Shown here piece after piece: positions 1 to 7,694 of a stretch of DNA of 20,229 bases. Made by a program: the position numbers and the translations under genes. Under the pieces are notes generated by a model. It saw only the letters and a list, made by a program, of their open reading frames with translations, was not told where the DNA came from and ran no database searches. The first letter of the stretch is position 1. Each line of letters starts with the position of its first letter. The DNA lies in IMG/VR virus record IMGVR_UViG_3300030333_002524, positions 1 to 20,229 of that record; one strand, written 5' to 3'. The DNA is from a virus.

Positions 1-1
1 T

Positions 2-598
2 GACGGCCTCACACCCGCCGCTCAAGATGCTTTAAGAGGTATTATGGAAGAGTATGCTAACAACGTCATCTATATTTTCACATGTAATGACCTAAGTAAA
101 ATCAAACCTGCTATTCAAAGTAGATGCCTCGTATACGAATTCAAACCGCTAACACCTGATGAAGGAGCAAAGCGATTATCACAACTATTCCCAGAAGGTG
201 ACGATGTTATACCCTTGTATCGAAAACTCATGTCTGCTACAGGTGGTGATTTACGTTCAGCGATAGCCCTTGTAGAGAATACCGCTGATTTGAAGGAGTA
301 TCTTACAAACGTAGAGATGCCATCTTCTGCGGCGTTTGCCGCCGTGAGTAATGAGTGGGGTGAAATGCGTCAAACCTTTTACAAAATGCTAGATAGAGGT
401 ATGACTCTTACTCAACTCATGCGCTCTTTCCATCAGAATCTAACAGAGTTCTTTGATATGGATTCTGATACTACATTCACGGTAATGGCCGTGTTCGGTG
501 AGATGGTCCCTCATATGTATGAGTGGCCCATCGGTTCCTATTCCTTCGTAGATTGCTTCGTTGCGAGGCTAAAGAAGGAGGTTGAGAAAAATGAGTAA
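2..598 (+). CDS. rfcS: Replication factor C small subunit (clamp loader ATPase), 5'-truncated
   Basis: The frame is open from the window edge; 198 residues are visible and roughly 120 (including the Walker A and B boxes) are missing upstream. The visible part starts with DGLTPAAQDAL followed by MEEY, the segment just after Walker B in RFC small subunits. It continues with a sensor-1-like FTCN, then KIKPAIQSRC, the SRC box whose Arg acts in trans as the arginine finger. The remainder fits the lid and the helical collar, which is more divergent. RFC opens the sliding clamp and loads it at primer-template junctions using ATP; the clamp gene lies about 2.6 kb downstream. The stop overlaps the next gene's start. 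Identity of the visible N-terminal part is secure from motifs; RFC large subunit is less likely because sequence and spacing match the small subunit. Confidence 0.9.
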   Translation, partial: DGLTPAAQDALRGIMEEYANNVIYIFTCNDLSKIKPAIQSRCLVYEFKPLTPDEGAKRLSQLFPEGDDVIPLYRKLMSATGGDLRSAIALVENTADLKEYLTNVEMPSSAAFAAVSNEWGEMRQTFYKMLDRGMTLTQLMRSFHQNLTEFFDMDSDTTFTVMAVFGEMVPHMYEWPIGSYSFVDCFVARLKKEVEKNE

Positions 599-1913
599 TG
601 AAAATACTGACGATGAAAGAGATAGCACTGGACTTCCACCTAGTGTAATAGAAAGACTGACAAAGTACGCTGAACGTACAAAACGTGAACTTGATGATGT
701 GATGACTGAATTCTTCACATATATTTCTAAGGAACATCTATGTAATAATTGGCGTGAAGAAGATGATGACCTTCTTGAAGATTGGGCAGAACAAATGCTC
801 ATTGAAACCCGTAACGTGAGTAGCGGTGGGGGCGGCATGAGTGGTCTTACACCTTTCGTTGGTTGCTTTGTAGGGGTAGATGCTAAACAAACTGACCGTA
901 GAGCATGGGAAGTAAGGCGTGCTAAACGTGATTATACTATGGACCCTAACGCCGCTATCGCTAGTGGTTTTGTCGGACATTATACCAAAGGAGCAGGGGT
1001 ATGGAATTTAACCAATAAAGACGGTGAAAAGCCTACTGACTACTCTCTTGAAGATGGCCCTCCTGATAATGCTTTTACTGCTGACGGAGATGTTATTTGC
1101 CTTCTTGCTAGAAGTGGTCGCCCGAAGGCTATGAGTATGAATGGAAGGAACTATTATTTCCTCGGCGCTAAAGAGGAAGATTTCACTAAGGATAATTCGA
1201 TACAATTATGGCGTGTTGATATGCAAGGTGAAGATGCTAACGCTGTTGTTCGTATCGGCACTCCTTGTCGTATTTTAGCAAGGCCACCTAATGAGAATGC
1301 AAAGGAAGAATGGAAGGATTCTATATCTACACCTATGGGTACTCGTGATACTATCTTGTATACCGATGAGTTTGTAGACGAGAGTATGCGTCATCTATTA
1401 CATCCATTCAAGTATTGGCTTGACCATGACTTACATGGATTAGGAGTTTCACTTGAAGAACTTGTAGAAGCATATCAAGCGAATAGTCGCACGTTTGTTG
1501 GTAGTGATGGTAGTCAAGGTAAATCTGGACCGATAGTATTCGTGAAGGGTACAGTTAATCGTTTGAGTAGTGAGCCTCGTGAAAACCAATATGATGAAGA
1601 TGGACGTGGGTATTCTATTGCCCTTACATCAACCGCACTTCAAAGCCTACATGGTGCTGGAGAGATGAGCGAAGTAATGTGTTGGATAGGTAGTGCTTGT
1701 AACGATTTGACTAATCCATTCGTGGCTTTCAATGAAGATGATGTTATCCCTTATGCTGAACGTTCAACTGTTCTTGTTTGTGGACGTATTGCTATTAAGG
1801 TCAACAACGGTGTAGAAACTCCTAACCTCAAAGTTATGGGCGTATTCGCTGACTCAAGACGTATTCGACGCCGACAAGAAGGTGGAGACACTGGTAGAGG
1901 CCAGTTTGAATGA
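591..1913 (+). CDS. Unrecognised protein of the replication module, possible OB-fold ssDNA-binding protein
   Basis: A 440-residue protein. I chose the ATG at 591 because GGAGG at 577-581 sits 9 nt upstream; an in-frame TTG at 582 abuts that site and is unlikely. The first ~75 residues are acidic and probably helical (DDDLLEDWAEQM). The rest is rich in short beta-type stretches; VFVKGTVNRL and VLVCGRIAIKVNNG look like OB-fold strands. The tail is basic (RRIRRRQ). No catalytic motif is visible. Position between the clamp loader and a recombination ATPase suits a replication protein A-like ssDNA-binding protein, which a virus with its own clamp, loader, primase and polymerase would be expected to carry. 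That function is inference from context and strand pattern, not from a recognised signature. It overlaps the RFC gene by 8 nt. Confidence 0.4.
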   Translation: MSNENTDDERDSTGLPPSVIERLTKYAERTKRELDDVMTEFFTYISKEHLCNNWREEDDDLLEDWAEQMLIETRNVSSGGGGMSGLTPFVGCFVGVDAKQTDRRAWEVRRAKRDYTMDPNAAIASGFVGHYTKGAGVWNLTNKDGEKPTDYSLEDGPPDNAFTADGDVICLLARSGRPKAMSMNGRNYYFLGAKEEDFTKDNSIQLWRVDMQGEDANAVVRIGTPCRILARPPNENAKEEWKDSISTPMGTRDTILYTDEFVDESMRHLLHPFKYWLDHDLHGLGVSLEELVEAYQANSRTFVGSDGSQGKSGPIVFVKGTVNRLSSEPRENQYDEDGRGYSIALTSTALQSLHGAGEMSEVMCWIGSACNDLTNPFVAFNEDDVIPYAERSTVLVCGRIAIKVNNGVETPNLKVMGVFADSRRIRRRQEGGDTGRGQFE

Positions 1914-1923
1914 GGTGTGATGT

Positions 1924-2910
1924 ATGGCAGGATTTGGTAAGACTAAAGATGCAATTGCAGAAGAAAAGGAAGTAGAAGCGCTTGAGGCTACATCGCCTCA
2001 TAAGCGTACAGACGCTGATGCTTTTTCTGCTTTACGTAAGGAATTAAACATGATGGATAACTCACCGCAAACTCATATCTTCATGGGTATTGCTGGTCAT
2101 GATAATACTGCTAAAACCGCAATAGTTACTGATGCTTTTGTACGTGATGAGGGTGCTCGTGAACGTGGTGAAGAGTTATGGATTCTTGACTTTGAAGGTG
2201 GAGGGGCCGCAAATAAATCAGCCTTCTATCCTAATGAAAGTCGCATCAAATGTTGGGACCCGTGGGAACATATGAAGGGAAATCGTACAAGTTATGACTA
2301 TCCGGGTACTCATGATAGAACGATGTCTATTACTCAATTCGCACTTGACATAGCCCAGAAACAACGTGACCCTGATTATGAGGGTACACGGCTATGGGGC
2401 TTCTTAGTTACAGGTGTAGACTTGTGGGATAGCGTTTGTGTAAACTGTATGAGGATTGTTGATTTGAATATCGCTAAGGATGGTATTGAGGCGGCTGACT
2501 GGAACAAGAAGGTCGGTCATCAATGGGACTGGGCGATTCGTAAGACGCGATTCCATCAACTCACAAATGTATGTAGAGGACTTGTGAAAGCCGGAGTACG
2601 AGTATTCTGGGAAACTCACTTACGTATGACAAACTACACATGGGGTAATGCTGAAAATTCAGACCCAAAGTGGAGACCAGATTGGGAAAAGGCTAGTAAT
2701 AATTTCGTGTTTCAAATTCTTATGTGTGAACGTAAAGATACATATGACGATGAGTCTGATAAAGTCATTCGTTCTGAATATACTATTACTTTTGAAAAGA
2801 GTAAAACTAACGCGAAGTTACAAGGACAACAACGAACTACACTCATAACTGAGGCTGGTAAAGAGCCACAGTGGTTTGGTTTACCGGAGTTATACGACGG
2901 TACGCTATGA
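1924..2910 (+). CDS. Sak4-like RecA-family ATPase
   Basis: A 328-residue protein. After a charged 45-residue lead, HIFMGIAGHDNTAKTA (about 51-66) is a Walker A loop in which Ala replaces the Gly before the Lys (G58-x4-A-K64-T65). WILDFEGGGAA follows as the acidic strand seen in phage nucleotide-binding ATPases of the Sak4/AAA_24 type, where the adenine-proximal strand reads D-x-E-G-G. LWGFLVTGVDLWD fits Walker B and VFWETHLRMTNY a sensor-like strand. Sak4-type proteins are RecA-fold ATPases that assist single-strand annealing and recombination next to a cognate SSB, which fits the possible SSB gene just upstream. RadA is less likely because the helix-hairpin-helix N-domain and the L1/L2 loops are absent. 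A gap of 10 nt and a GAGGTG site at 1912-1917 precede the ATG. Confidence 0.6.
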   Translation: MAGFGKTKDAIAEEKEVEALEATSPHKRTDADAFSALRKELNMMDNSPQTHIFMGIAGHDNTAKTAIVTDAFVRDEGARERGEELWILDFEGGGAANKSAFYPNESRIKCWDPWEHMKGNRTSYDYPGTHDRTMSITQFALDIAQKQRDPDYEGTRLWGFLVTGVDLWDSVCVNCMRIVDLNIAKDGIEAADWNKKVGHQWDWAIRKTRFHQLTNVCRGLVKAGVRVFWETHLRMTNYTWGNAENSDPKWRPDWEKASNNFVFQILMCERKDTYDDESDKVIRSEYTITFEKSKTNAKLQGQQRTTLITEAGKEPQWFGLPELYDGTL

Positions 2911-2911
2911 T

Positions 2912-3018
2912 ATACACATGGGGGTTTTGGCAAATTAAAAACGGGATAAGTGTCGCATTCACTGCCGCAAGAGGGGTCTTTCATTTCTACCTCTCATCCC
3001 GTTCCCCCACCTGTGTAT
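2912..3018 (+). ncRNA. Candidate structured RNA or cis-regulatory leader (nested stems, three-way junction)
   Basis: This gap holds nested inverted repeats. The outer stem pairs 2912-2918 with 3012-3018 and 2919-2924 (TGGGGG) with 3004-3009 (CCCCCA), leaving only CC (3010-3011) bulged. After a one-sided 15-nt loop at 2925-2939, AACGGGAT (2940-2947) pairs perfectly with ATCCCGTT (2996-3003), so the two helices could stack. Inside are two hairpins: AGTG/CACT (2949-2952 with 2960-2963, 7-nt loop) and AGAGG/CCTCT (2970-2974 with 2990-2994). I do not recognise a known riboswitch or ribozyme. It lies between the Sak4-like gene and the PIP-box/PCNA/PolB genes, so it could be a leader, a processing site or a replication element. 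An AT-rich GATATACA at 2909-2916 could be a TATA box. The strand is assumed from the flanking genes. Confidence 0.45.
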
Positions 3019-3034
3019 TATTGGAGATGATAAT

Positions 3035-3238
3035 ATGAGTAAGTGGAATTTTTGGAAACGAGATAAAGTACCAACTAAAGTAATCTATTGTCAATGTGGT
3101 GGTATCAAAACACGCCAATCAACTCTCGATGAGTTCTTTGACTTAACACCTGAAACTCAAACCCGCATCATACCTTATAGTACTGAACAACGTATAGGTA
3201 TGAAAGGTAGGAAGCGTAAATACAGGGGGTCGTTGTAA
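3035..3238 (+). CDS. 67-aa PIP-box protein upstream of PCNA
   Basis: A 67-residue basic protein with GGAGATGAT at 3023-3031 before its ATG. Residues 28-35, QSTLDEFF, match the PCNA-interacting peptide consensus Q-x-x-[LIM]-x-x-[FY]-[FY] exactly, and KTR just before adds the usual positive charge. C19 and C21 (YCQCGG) could bind metal, but no second pair is present. The C-terminus is strongly basic (MKGRKRKYRG). Its stop shares one base with the PCNA start (TAATG), so the two are probably co-translated. The motif shows it should bind a sliding clamp; what it does there (adaptor, regulator or competitor of host factors) is unknown. Small archaeal PCNA inhibitors that bind through PIP-like motifs are a precedent. 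Confidence 0.75.
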   Translation: MSKWNFWKRDKVPTKVIYCQCGGIKTRQSTLDEFFDLTPETQTRIIPYSTEQRIGMKGRKRKYRGSL

Positions 3239-3987
3239 TGGTTGAGTTTACAATTAATACTAAACAAGCACAATCATTCTTCTCATCTTTCGGTGCTAAT
3301 GTAGATGACCTTGAGATAGTTGTTTCGTCATTAACCTTAGAAGCAACCATAGCATTTCATACACATTACTTCAAAAAATCCTGTACCCTTGATGGTAATG
3401 TTAAAACAGCAGGTATGTTGAAAATTAGTGAACTAAGTAAAGTATGTCAATTCATTAAAACCGTTAAGACTGATAATGTTACGTTAAAACAAACTGGCTC
3501 AGGTAAGACGTTATATGTAATTGCTGGGACATCTAAGTTACAATTACCAGTAAATGCTACAATCATTAGTCATAGTAGAGTTCATCTAGTAAAGAAGATG
3601 TTAGACAAAACTATAGCGTCTAAATGGGAATCATTCAACAACAAAGAACTAACCATAAGGGGGGAAATAGAAGTAGATGATTTAATGGCTATTACGAAGA
3701 TGAAAGGGATATTGAATAAACCCTCATTCAAAATCTTCGCTAATGCAGAAGAAAAAGAGTTTTGTGTCAAGGCTGGTAAAAATCACGAAGCACGTCTATT
3801 TACATCTACTGTGTTAACTAACCCAGTGGGTCCAAACAAAACTATTGAATCTAATTTTGGTCCGTGGCTCATGACTACGTTAAGCCTACTCAACGGTGGT
3901 GAAGCAACAGTACATATGGGTGAAGCAACTCCACTTATAGTACGACAGAATGATGACCTTCTCATTGTAGTAAATCAAGGAGGGTGA
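3238..3987 (+). CDS. pcn: DNA polymerase sliding clamp (PCNA)
   Basis: A 249-residue protein, the usual PCNA length. The first half has the alternating strand and helix pattern of a clamp domain (VEFTINTKQAQSFFSSF, then a run of beta strands). A charged connector lies near the middle. The C-terminal GGEATVHMGEATPLIVRQND matches the final hairpin of PCNA, where x-P-L-x-[IL] precedes the last strands. Overall identity to cellular PCNA looks low, so the call rests on length, fold pattern, the C-terminal motif and context between a PIP-box gene and PolB with a loader gene upstream. It would form a ring on DNA that tethers polymerase and nucleases. Spacing to the PolB start is 4 nt. Strongly supported by context, moderately by sequence. 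Confidence 0.82.
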   Translation: MVEFTINTKQAQSFFSSFGANVDDLEIVVSSLTLEATIAFHTHYFKKSCTLDGNVKTAGMLKISELSKVCQFIKTVKTDNVTLKQTGSGKTLYVIAGTSKLQLPVNATIISHSRVHLVKKMLDKTIASKWESFNNKELTIRGEIEVDDLMAITKMKGILNKPSFKIFANAEEKEFCVKAGKNHEARLFTSTVLTNPVGPNKTIESNFGPWLMTTLSLLNGGEATVHMGEATPLIVRQNDDLLIVVNQGG

Positions 3988-3991
3988 TGCA

Positions 3992-6391
3992 ATGATTGTG
4001 GATTGGTATTTCCCTGACGACTCTTTCGACACACCGTCTATTTACTTACGGACGCGGGATGCTTTTGGTAACTTAAATGAAGAAATAATAAATCCAGATG
4101 ATGAGAAGCATATCCGTCCTTTTTGTTGGGTTCCAAAGAGTACTCCTAATTGGCAATTGAATAGACTTTATTCTCGCCATCCTAGCGCACGTATTATTGA
4201 AAATAAAACGGCCATTGGTATTGATGATGAGCCTTTAATGAAATTAGAAGTAGACAAACCTAACGAACTATATGAAATTAAACAATTAATGCCCACGTAT
4301 GAGGCTGACCTCAACTACAAAGAGCAGATTTTACTTCAACTATATCCTGATAAAGTTCCTGATTTTCATCCGCGTGTATGGTATTTTGATTTGGAGTGGG
4401 ACACTAAGGAGGACTTCACATCCGTCATGGCCGTAGTGGATAGCGACCTTGAGACTCCTGTTGTATTCGCATGGGCTGATGAGACTACCAATTGTCCTTA
4501 TGACGATGAATACTACCCTACAACTTGGACTCCAAAGTATCAACGCACTGTGCGTGATATTGCATATCAACTACACCATTACAAAAGTGAGGCTGAAATG
4601 CATGAAGGCTTCATCAATTTCCTACATGAGCGTGACCCTGATATTCTAGTAGCCCACGCTCTCATGTGGGCTGACCTACCACACTTGATACGTAGGTTAG
4701 AAGAGCCTGACCAACTATCTCCTTTGAATCAAGTTATTCGCCCGTTCAAAAACGAAGGCTATCAAGATACACAACAACCTATTAAGGGTCGTTTATGTTG
4801 GGATTCAGCCGCTCATTGGCAAAGCGGTAGTGGGTTTGAAACACTATGGCAGAAGTCAGGACGTGGGCAACTACCTAACCGTAAGTTGAATACTATCGCT
4901 GAATTACTTGACCTCGGCTCTAAGTTAACAGAAGAAATTGAAGGGATGACCGTTCATAACGGATGGTATGAATACTGGGATGACTTCGTAGACTATTGTT
5001 TGTTAGATACAACGTTACTTAGAGACATCTCTAATCGTCTAAATGCTATAGAGTTCTTTGTTGCTATGCAACAATTATGCGGTGTATCATGGGAAAGTAC
5101 GCACAATGTTACACGATACTTCCGTGGGCTTGTGGGACGGCGGACGGAGAAGAAGGCGAAGAGCGCTAGTAAGGTAAAAAGGGAGGCGTTGAAGGCCGCT
5201 CATATACCTGACCCTATACCCGGTCGGCATGAGGGTGTAGCGGCAGTAGATTATGCATCACTATATCCTAACATTATAACGAGTGACAATCTATGCTTCA
5301 CTACCAAACGTTCAGGACCCGGCCCTAATATCAAAACGTTAGGAAATGGAACACATTGGGACCAAACGAAGAAGGGGCTACTCCCTTCTATCGTGGATGA
5401 GATGCTTGAACTTAGAAGAGAATATAAGAAGAAGATGAAGGAGGCTAAAACCCCAGAAGAGAGACTCGGTTATGATATGTTACAGACTGCTGCAAAGGTC
5501 GCAGTCAACGCTCTCTACGGTATGACCGGTATGAAATCTATTCAAGGTATGTGGGTAGATAATGATATAGCATCATCCATTACATTTCGTGGTCGAGAGG
5601 CTATTCATCATCTACTAAAAGAAAGTGAAGAGCAAGGGTTCAAATCTTTGTATGGTCATACTGATTCAGCATTTATACAAGTTCCATTCGATGAAGCGCA
5701 AGCACTTGCAGAACATCTTACTAAGACTGCTAAGGAGATGCTAGACCTACCTTACATGGACGTAGAATTAGAAGCCTACTTCGATTACTGGATAACCGCT
5801 TCCGTGAAGAATCGTTACTTTGGTTATAAGGTGTGGCCTGAGAGTGAGAAGGGACAATTGAAAGTAACTGGATATGCTATCAAGGCATCTAGTTCTGCTC
5901 CTATAACTAAGAGAATTCAAAGTGTTGCTATGAAACTTATTGGTCATGGTGCTGATGAAGAAGAAGTATCATCTACACTCCGAAAAATATCACTTGAAGT
6001 TAAAAATGGAACTATACCGCTCGCTGATATTATACAATCTACACGTCTTACTAAGCCTCCTCATGAGTATGATAAACCTACACCGGGCGCAAAGGCTGCT
6101 ATGCATTATAATGAACATATTAAAGGTGATAAATGGAAAAAGGGAGATAGTGTATCTTGGACATATATAGCGAATACCGGTACGTTACCAGATTATTTTA
6201 CAATTAAAGGTGAGAAAAAACGTACACAATTTATGGCGTTTCGTGATATTGATGAACTAGATAGTGTCGTTATTGATTGGGAAAAAATTCTTGATGTATT
6301 GGTAAAAAAGAAACTCAAGCGCCTATATGAGAGTGTAGGCTGGGACATCGCAATAGCGGCGGGGGATATAGTACCAGAGACATATTGGTGA
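3992..6391 (+). CDS. polB: Family B DNA polymerase with 3'-5' exonuclease domain
   Basis: A 799-residue replicative polymerase. Exo I is FDLEW (D133, E135); Exo II is degenerate (AHALMWADLP, D228, with His where Asn is usual); Exo III is YCLLD (Y335, D339), so the acidic proofreading residues are present. Polymerase motif A is DYASLYPNII (D420), motif B KVAVNALYG (K502, N506, Y509, G510) and motif C YGHTDS (H556, D558), where the first Asp of the usual DTDS is His. KNRYFGYK fits the KKRY-type thumb motif. There is no obvious C-terminal PIP box. GGAGGGTG at 3979-3986 precedes the ATG, 4 nt after the PCNA stop. It copies the viral genome with the virus clamp. The family call is certain; activity with the altered motif C is assumed because Asp558 is kept and some archaeal PolB paralogues also vary there. 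Confidence 0.97.
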   Translation: MIVDWYFPDDSFDTPSIYLRTRDAFGNLNEEIINPDDEKHIRPFCWVPKSTPNWQLNRLYSRHPSARIIENKTAIGIDDEPLMKLEVDKPNELYEIKQLMPTYEADLNYKEQILLQLYPDKVPDFHPRVWYFDLEWDTKEDFTSVMAVVDSDLETPVVFAWADETTNCPYDDEYYPTTWTPKYQRTVRDIAYQLHHYKSEAEMHEGFINFLHERDPDILVAHALMWADLPHLIRRLEEPDQLSPLNQVIRPFKNEGYQDTQQPIKGRLCWDSAAHWQSGSGFETLWQKSGRGQLPNRKLNTIAELLDLGSKLTEEIEGMTVHNGWYEYWDDFVDYCLLDTTLLRDISNRLNAIEFFVAMQQLCGVSWESTHNVTRYFRGLVGRRTEKKAKSASKVKREALKAAHIPDPIPGRHEGVAAVDYASLYPNIITSDNLCFTTKRSGPGPNIKTLGNGTHWDQTKKGLLPSIVDEMLELRREYKKKMKEAKTPEERLGYDMLQTAAKVAVNALYGMTGMKSIQGMWVDNDIASSITFRGREAIHHLLKESEEQGFKSLYGHTDSAFIQVPFDEAQALAEHLTKTAKEMLDLPYMDVELEAYFDYWITASVKNRYFGYKVWPESEKGQLKVTGYAIKASSSAPITKRIQSVAMKLIGHGADEEEVSSTLRKISLEVKNGTIPLADIIQSTRLTKPPHEYDKPTPGAKAAMHYNEHIKGDKWKKGDSVSWTYIANTGTLPDYFTIKGEKKRTQFMAFRDIDELDSVVIDWEKILDVLVKKKLKRLYESVGWDIAIAAGDIVPETYW

Positions 6392-6396
6392 TTGAT

Positions 6397-6681
6397 ATGA
6401 GTAGAATAGAAGATGAAGTATGTAAGAAGATTCAGGCAAGGTCTGATGTCGGAAAGACAAAGTATGGCGTGACTATGGAGACAGCCCCATTGTCTCGGCT
6501 TGAATGGCTCGTACATGCACAAGAAGAAGCGATGGATTTAGCAGTATACCTACAGAAGTTGATTGAAATGGAAGAAGAGTTACGGGAGTATATCGACTCG
6601 CTTAAGTCGGGAGGAGGGCCTCATATTTCAAGGAGTATTGTAAGAGAGAGGTTACAACATATATTGGGGGATGAATCGTGA
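6397..6681 (+). CDS. MazG-like nucleotide pyrophosphohydrolase-type protein
   Basis: A 94-residue, largely helical protein. I prefer the ATG at 6397, with GGTGAT at 6387-6392 just upstream, over an in-frame TTG at 6385. KTKYGVTME, then LEWLVHAQEEAMDLAVYLQKL, closely resembles the phage all-alpha NTP pyrophosphohydrolase (MazG-like) pattern, in which the E-E-x-x-D helix binds Mg2+ and the G-x-x-K-Y-G segment precedes it. Such enzymes hydrolyse nucleoside triphosphates to monophosphates and may adjust or cleanse the dNTP pool during replication. Only one half of the canonical metal site is clear, and the C-terminal 30 residues are unrelated and basic, so this is a likely family member of unknown substrate. 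It starts 5 nt after the PolB stop and its own stop overlaps the next GTG (GTGA). Confidence 0.6.
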   Translation: MSRIEDEVCKKIQARSDVGKTKYGVTMETAPLSRLEWLVHAQEEAMDLAVYLQKLIEMEEELREYIDSLKSGGGPHISRSIVRERLQHILGDES

Positions 6682-7694
6682 GATGGAATCCTAATCCCGA
6701 AGGTGGGAACAACGAGCGTGAAGGTTATGCTCATGTAGATTTAATAAAATCATACGACAAAAGTACCTATGCTTGGCAACCTAATATGAGTGATAAAATA
6801 CTTCGTGTTAGTAAATCTTCACTTAGTGCATATGATTGGTGTCCGCAACAATATTTCATTGAAAAGGTTCTGGGTCTTGGTAGTATTAAGGAGGCTGATT
6901 ATCTCACTCGCGGGTCTAACATACACGACGCTGTAGAATATTGGTGGAAGGCTATGGAAGATGTAGTAGATGATGTATATGCTTTTATCAAAAAAAGAGA
7001 TAAAAACGGAGCATTAGCATTATGTTTAGAAGCCCTACCTACTCCTCCTGAACCATATCTATATGGTGAACCTGAACAATTAACAGTTTATGTAAAATGG
7101 CAACTTGAACGTTTATGTTTAATTGATGAAGATGAAATACAAGATTGGTTTCCTGTTGGTAATGAGGCAGAAATACACGCCAATCGAATAGTTACTGCAT
7201 CGGACGGAACAGATGTTCCTATTCATATGAAAGGTTACATTGATAGGATATTCTTAGACGATGATAAAATCGGTTTTGTCCTTATGGAATTAAAAAGTGG
7301 TAAATGGACTAAATACAAACCAGCACAAATGCGTGCTGAAATGCAATTCTATCGTATGATGCTTGAACACAGCCCTCACATGGAGTATCTACCAGTAACA
7401 GGATGGGGGTGGCAATATCCCGGTGGGGGTATTAATGGGGGCGATGGTCCACGTTGGGACTTTGAATCCGTTTCAGGACCGGGAGGTAGATATGCACCAA
7501 GAACAGTTGAGAAAAAATTAACAGGCTTAATAGATGCTCATTTGAATATGGACTTCCCCCCTTTACCTGCTATAGAAAAAAGAGGGAAGAGTCAGTATCA
7601 TGAAGATAGAAGATATTCAAGATGTGATACTTGTGAAGTGATGGAGTTTTGTTGTGCTTATCAACCGAAGGAGATGAATGATAATGAAGAATGA
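6678..7694 (+). CDS. Cas4/RecB-like PD-(D/E)XK nuclease with Fe-S cysteines
   Basis: A 338-residue protein. Nuclease motifs appear in order: RGSNIHDAVE with the motif I His, MKGYIDRI with the metal-binding Asp, LMELKSGKW (E-x-K), and QMRAEMQFYRMML, the Q-x-x-x-Y helix. Four cysteines fit the Cas4/AddB [4Fe-4S] cluster: C55 in YDWCPQQYF near the N-terminus, and the C-terminal CDTCEVMEFC (C-x2-C-x5-C). Cas4-type enzymes are ssDNA exonucleases used in end resection and recombination; many archaeal viruses carry one without CRISPR genes, as here. The start is a GTG overlapping the previous stop; an in-frame ATG at codon 37 is an alternative, but the N-terminal 36 residues are kept because of the tight coupling. 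The family call is secure; the precise role (recombination, end processing or host DNA degradation) is not shown. Confidence 0.87.
   Translation: MRWNPNPEGGNNEREGYAHVDLIKSYDKSTYAWQPNMSDKILRVSKSSLSAYDWCPQQYFIEKVLGLGSIKEADYLTRGSNIHDAVEYWWKAMEDVVDDVYAFIKKRDKNGALALCLEALPTPPEPYLYGEPEQLTVYVKWQLERLCLIDEDEIQDWFPVGNEAEIHANRIVTASDGTDVPIHMKGYIDRIFLDDDKIGFVLMELKSGKWTKYKPAQMRAEMQFYRMMLEHSPHMEYLPVTGWGWQYPGGGINGGDGPRWDFESVSGPGGRYAPRTVEKKLTGLIDAHLNMDFPPLPAIEKRGKSQYHEDRRYSRCDTCEVMEFCCAYQPKEMNDNEE

Noticed and set aside
582-590. TTG start for the possible SSB gene
   Set aside because: The TTG directly abuts the Shine-Dalgarno sequence that is correctly spaced for ATG 591.
2940-3003. Hammerhead, twister or HDV-like self-cleaving ribozyme in the structured gap
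   Set aside because: I looked for CUGAUGA/GAAA cores and for the conserved twister and HDV elements and did not find them in the right order; only the general fold is striking.
2911-3034. Bacterial-type intrinsic terminator
   Set aside because: The stems are not followed by a T run, and archaeal termination does not depend on such hairpins.
6193-6522. 109-codon minus-strand frame
   Set aside because: It overlaps the C-terminus of PolB and the start of the MazG-like gene in antisense; the composition is not protein-like.
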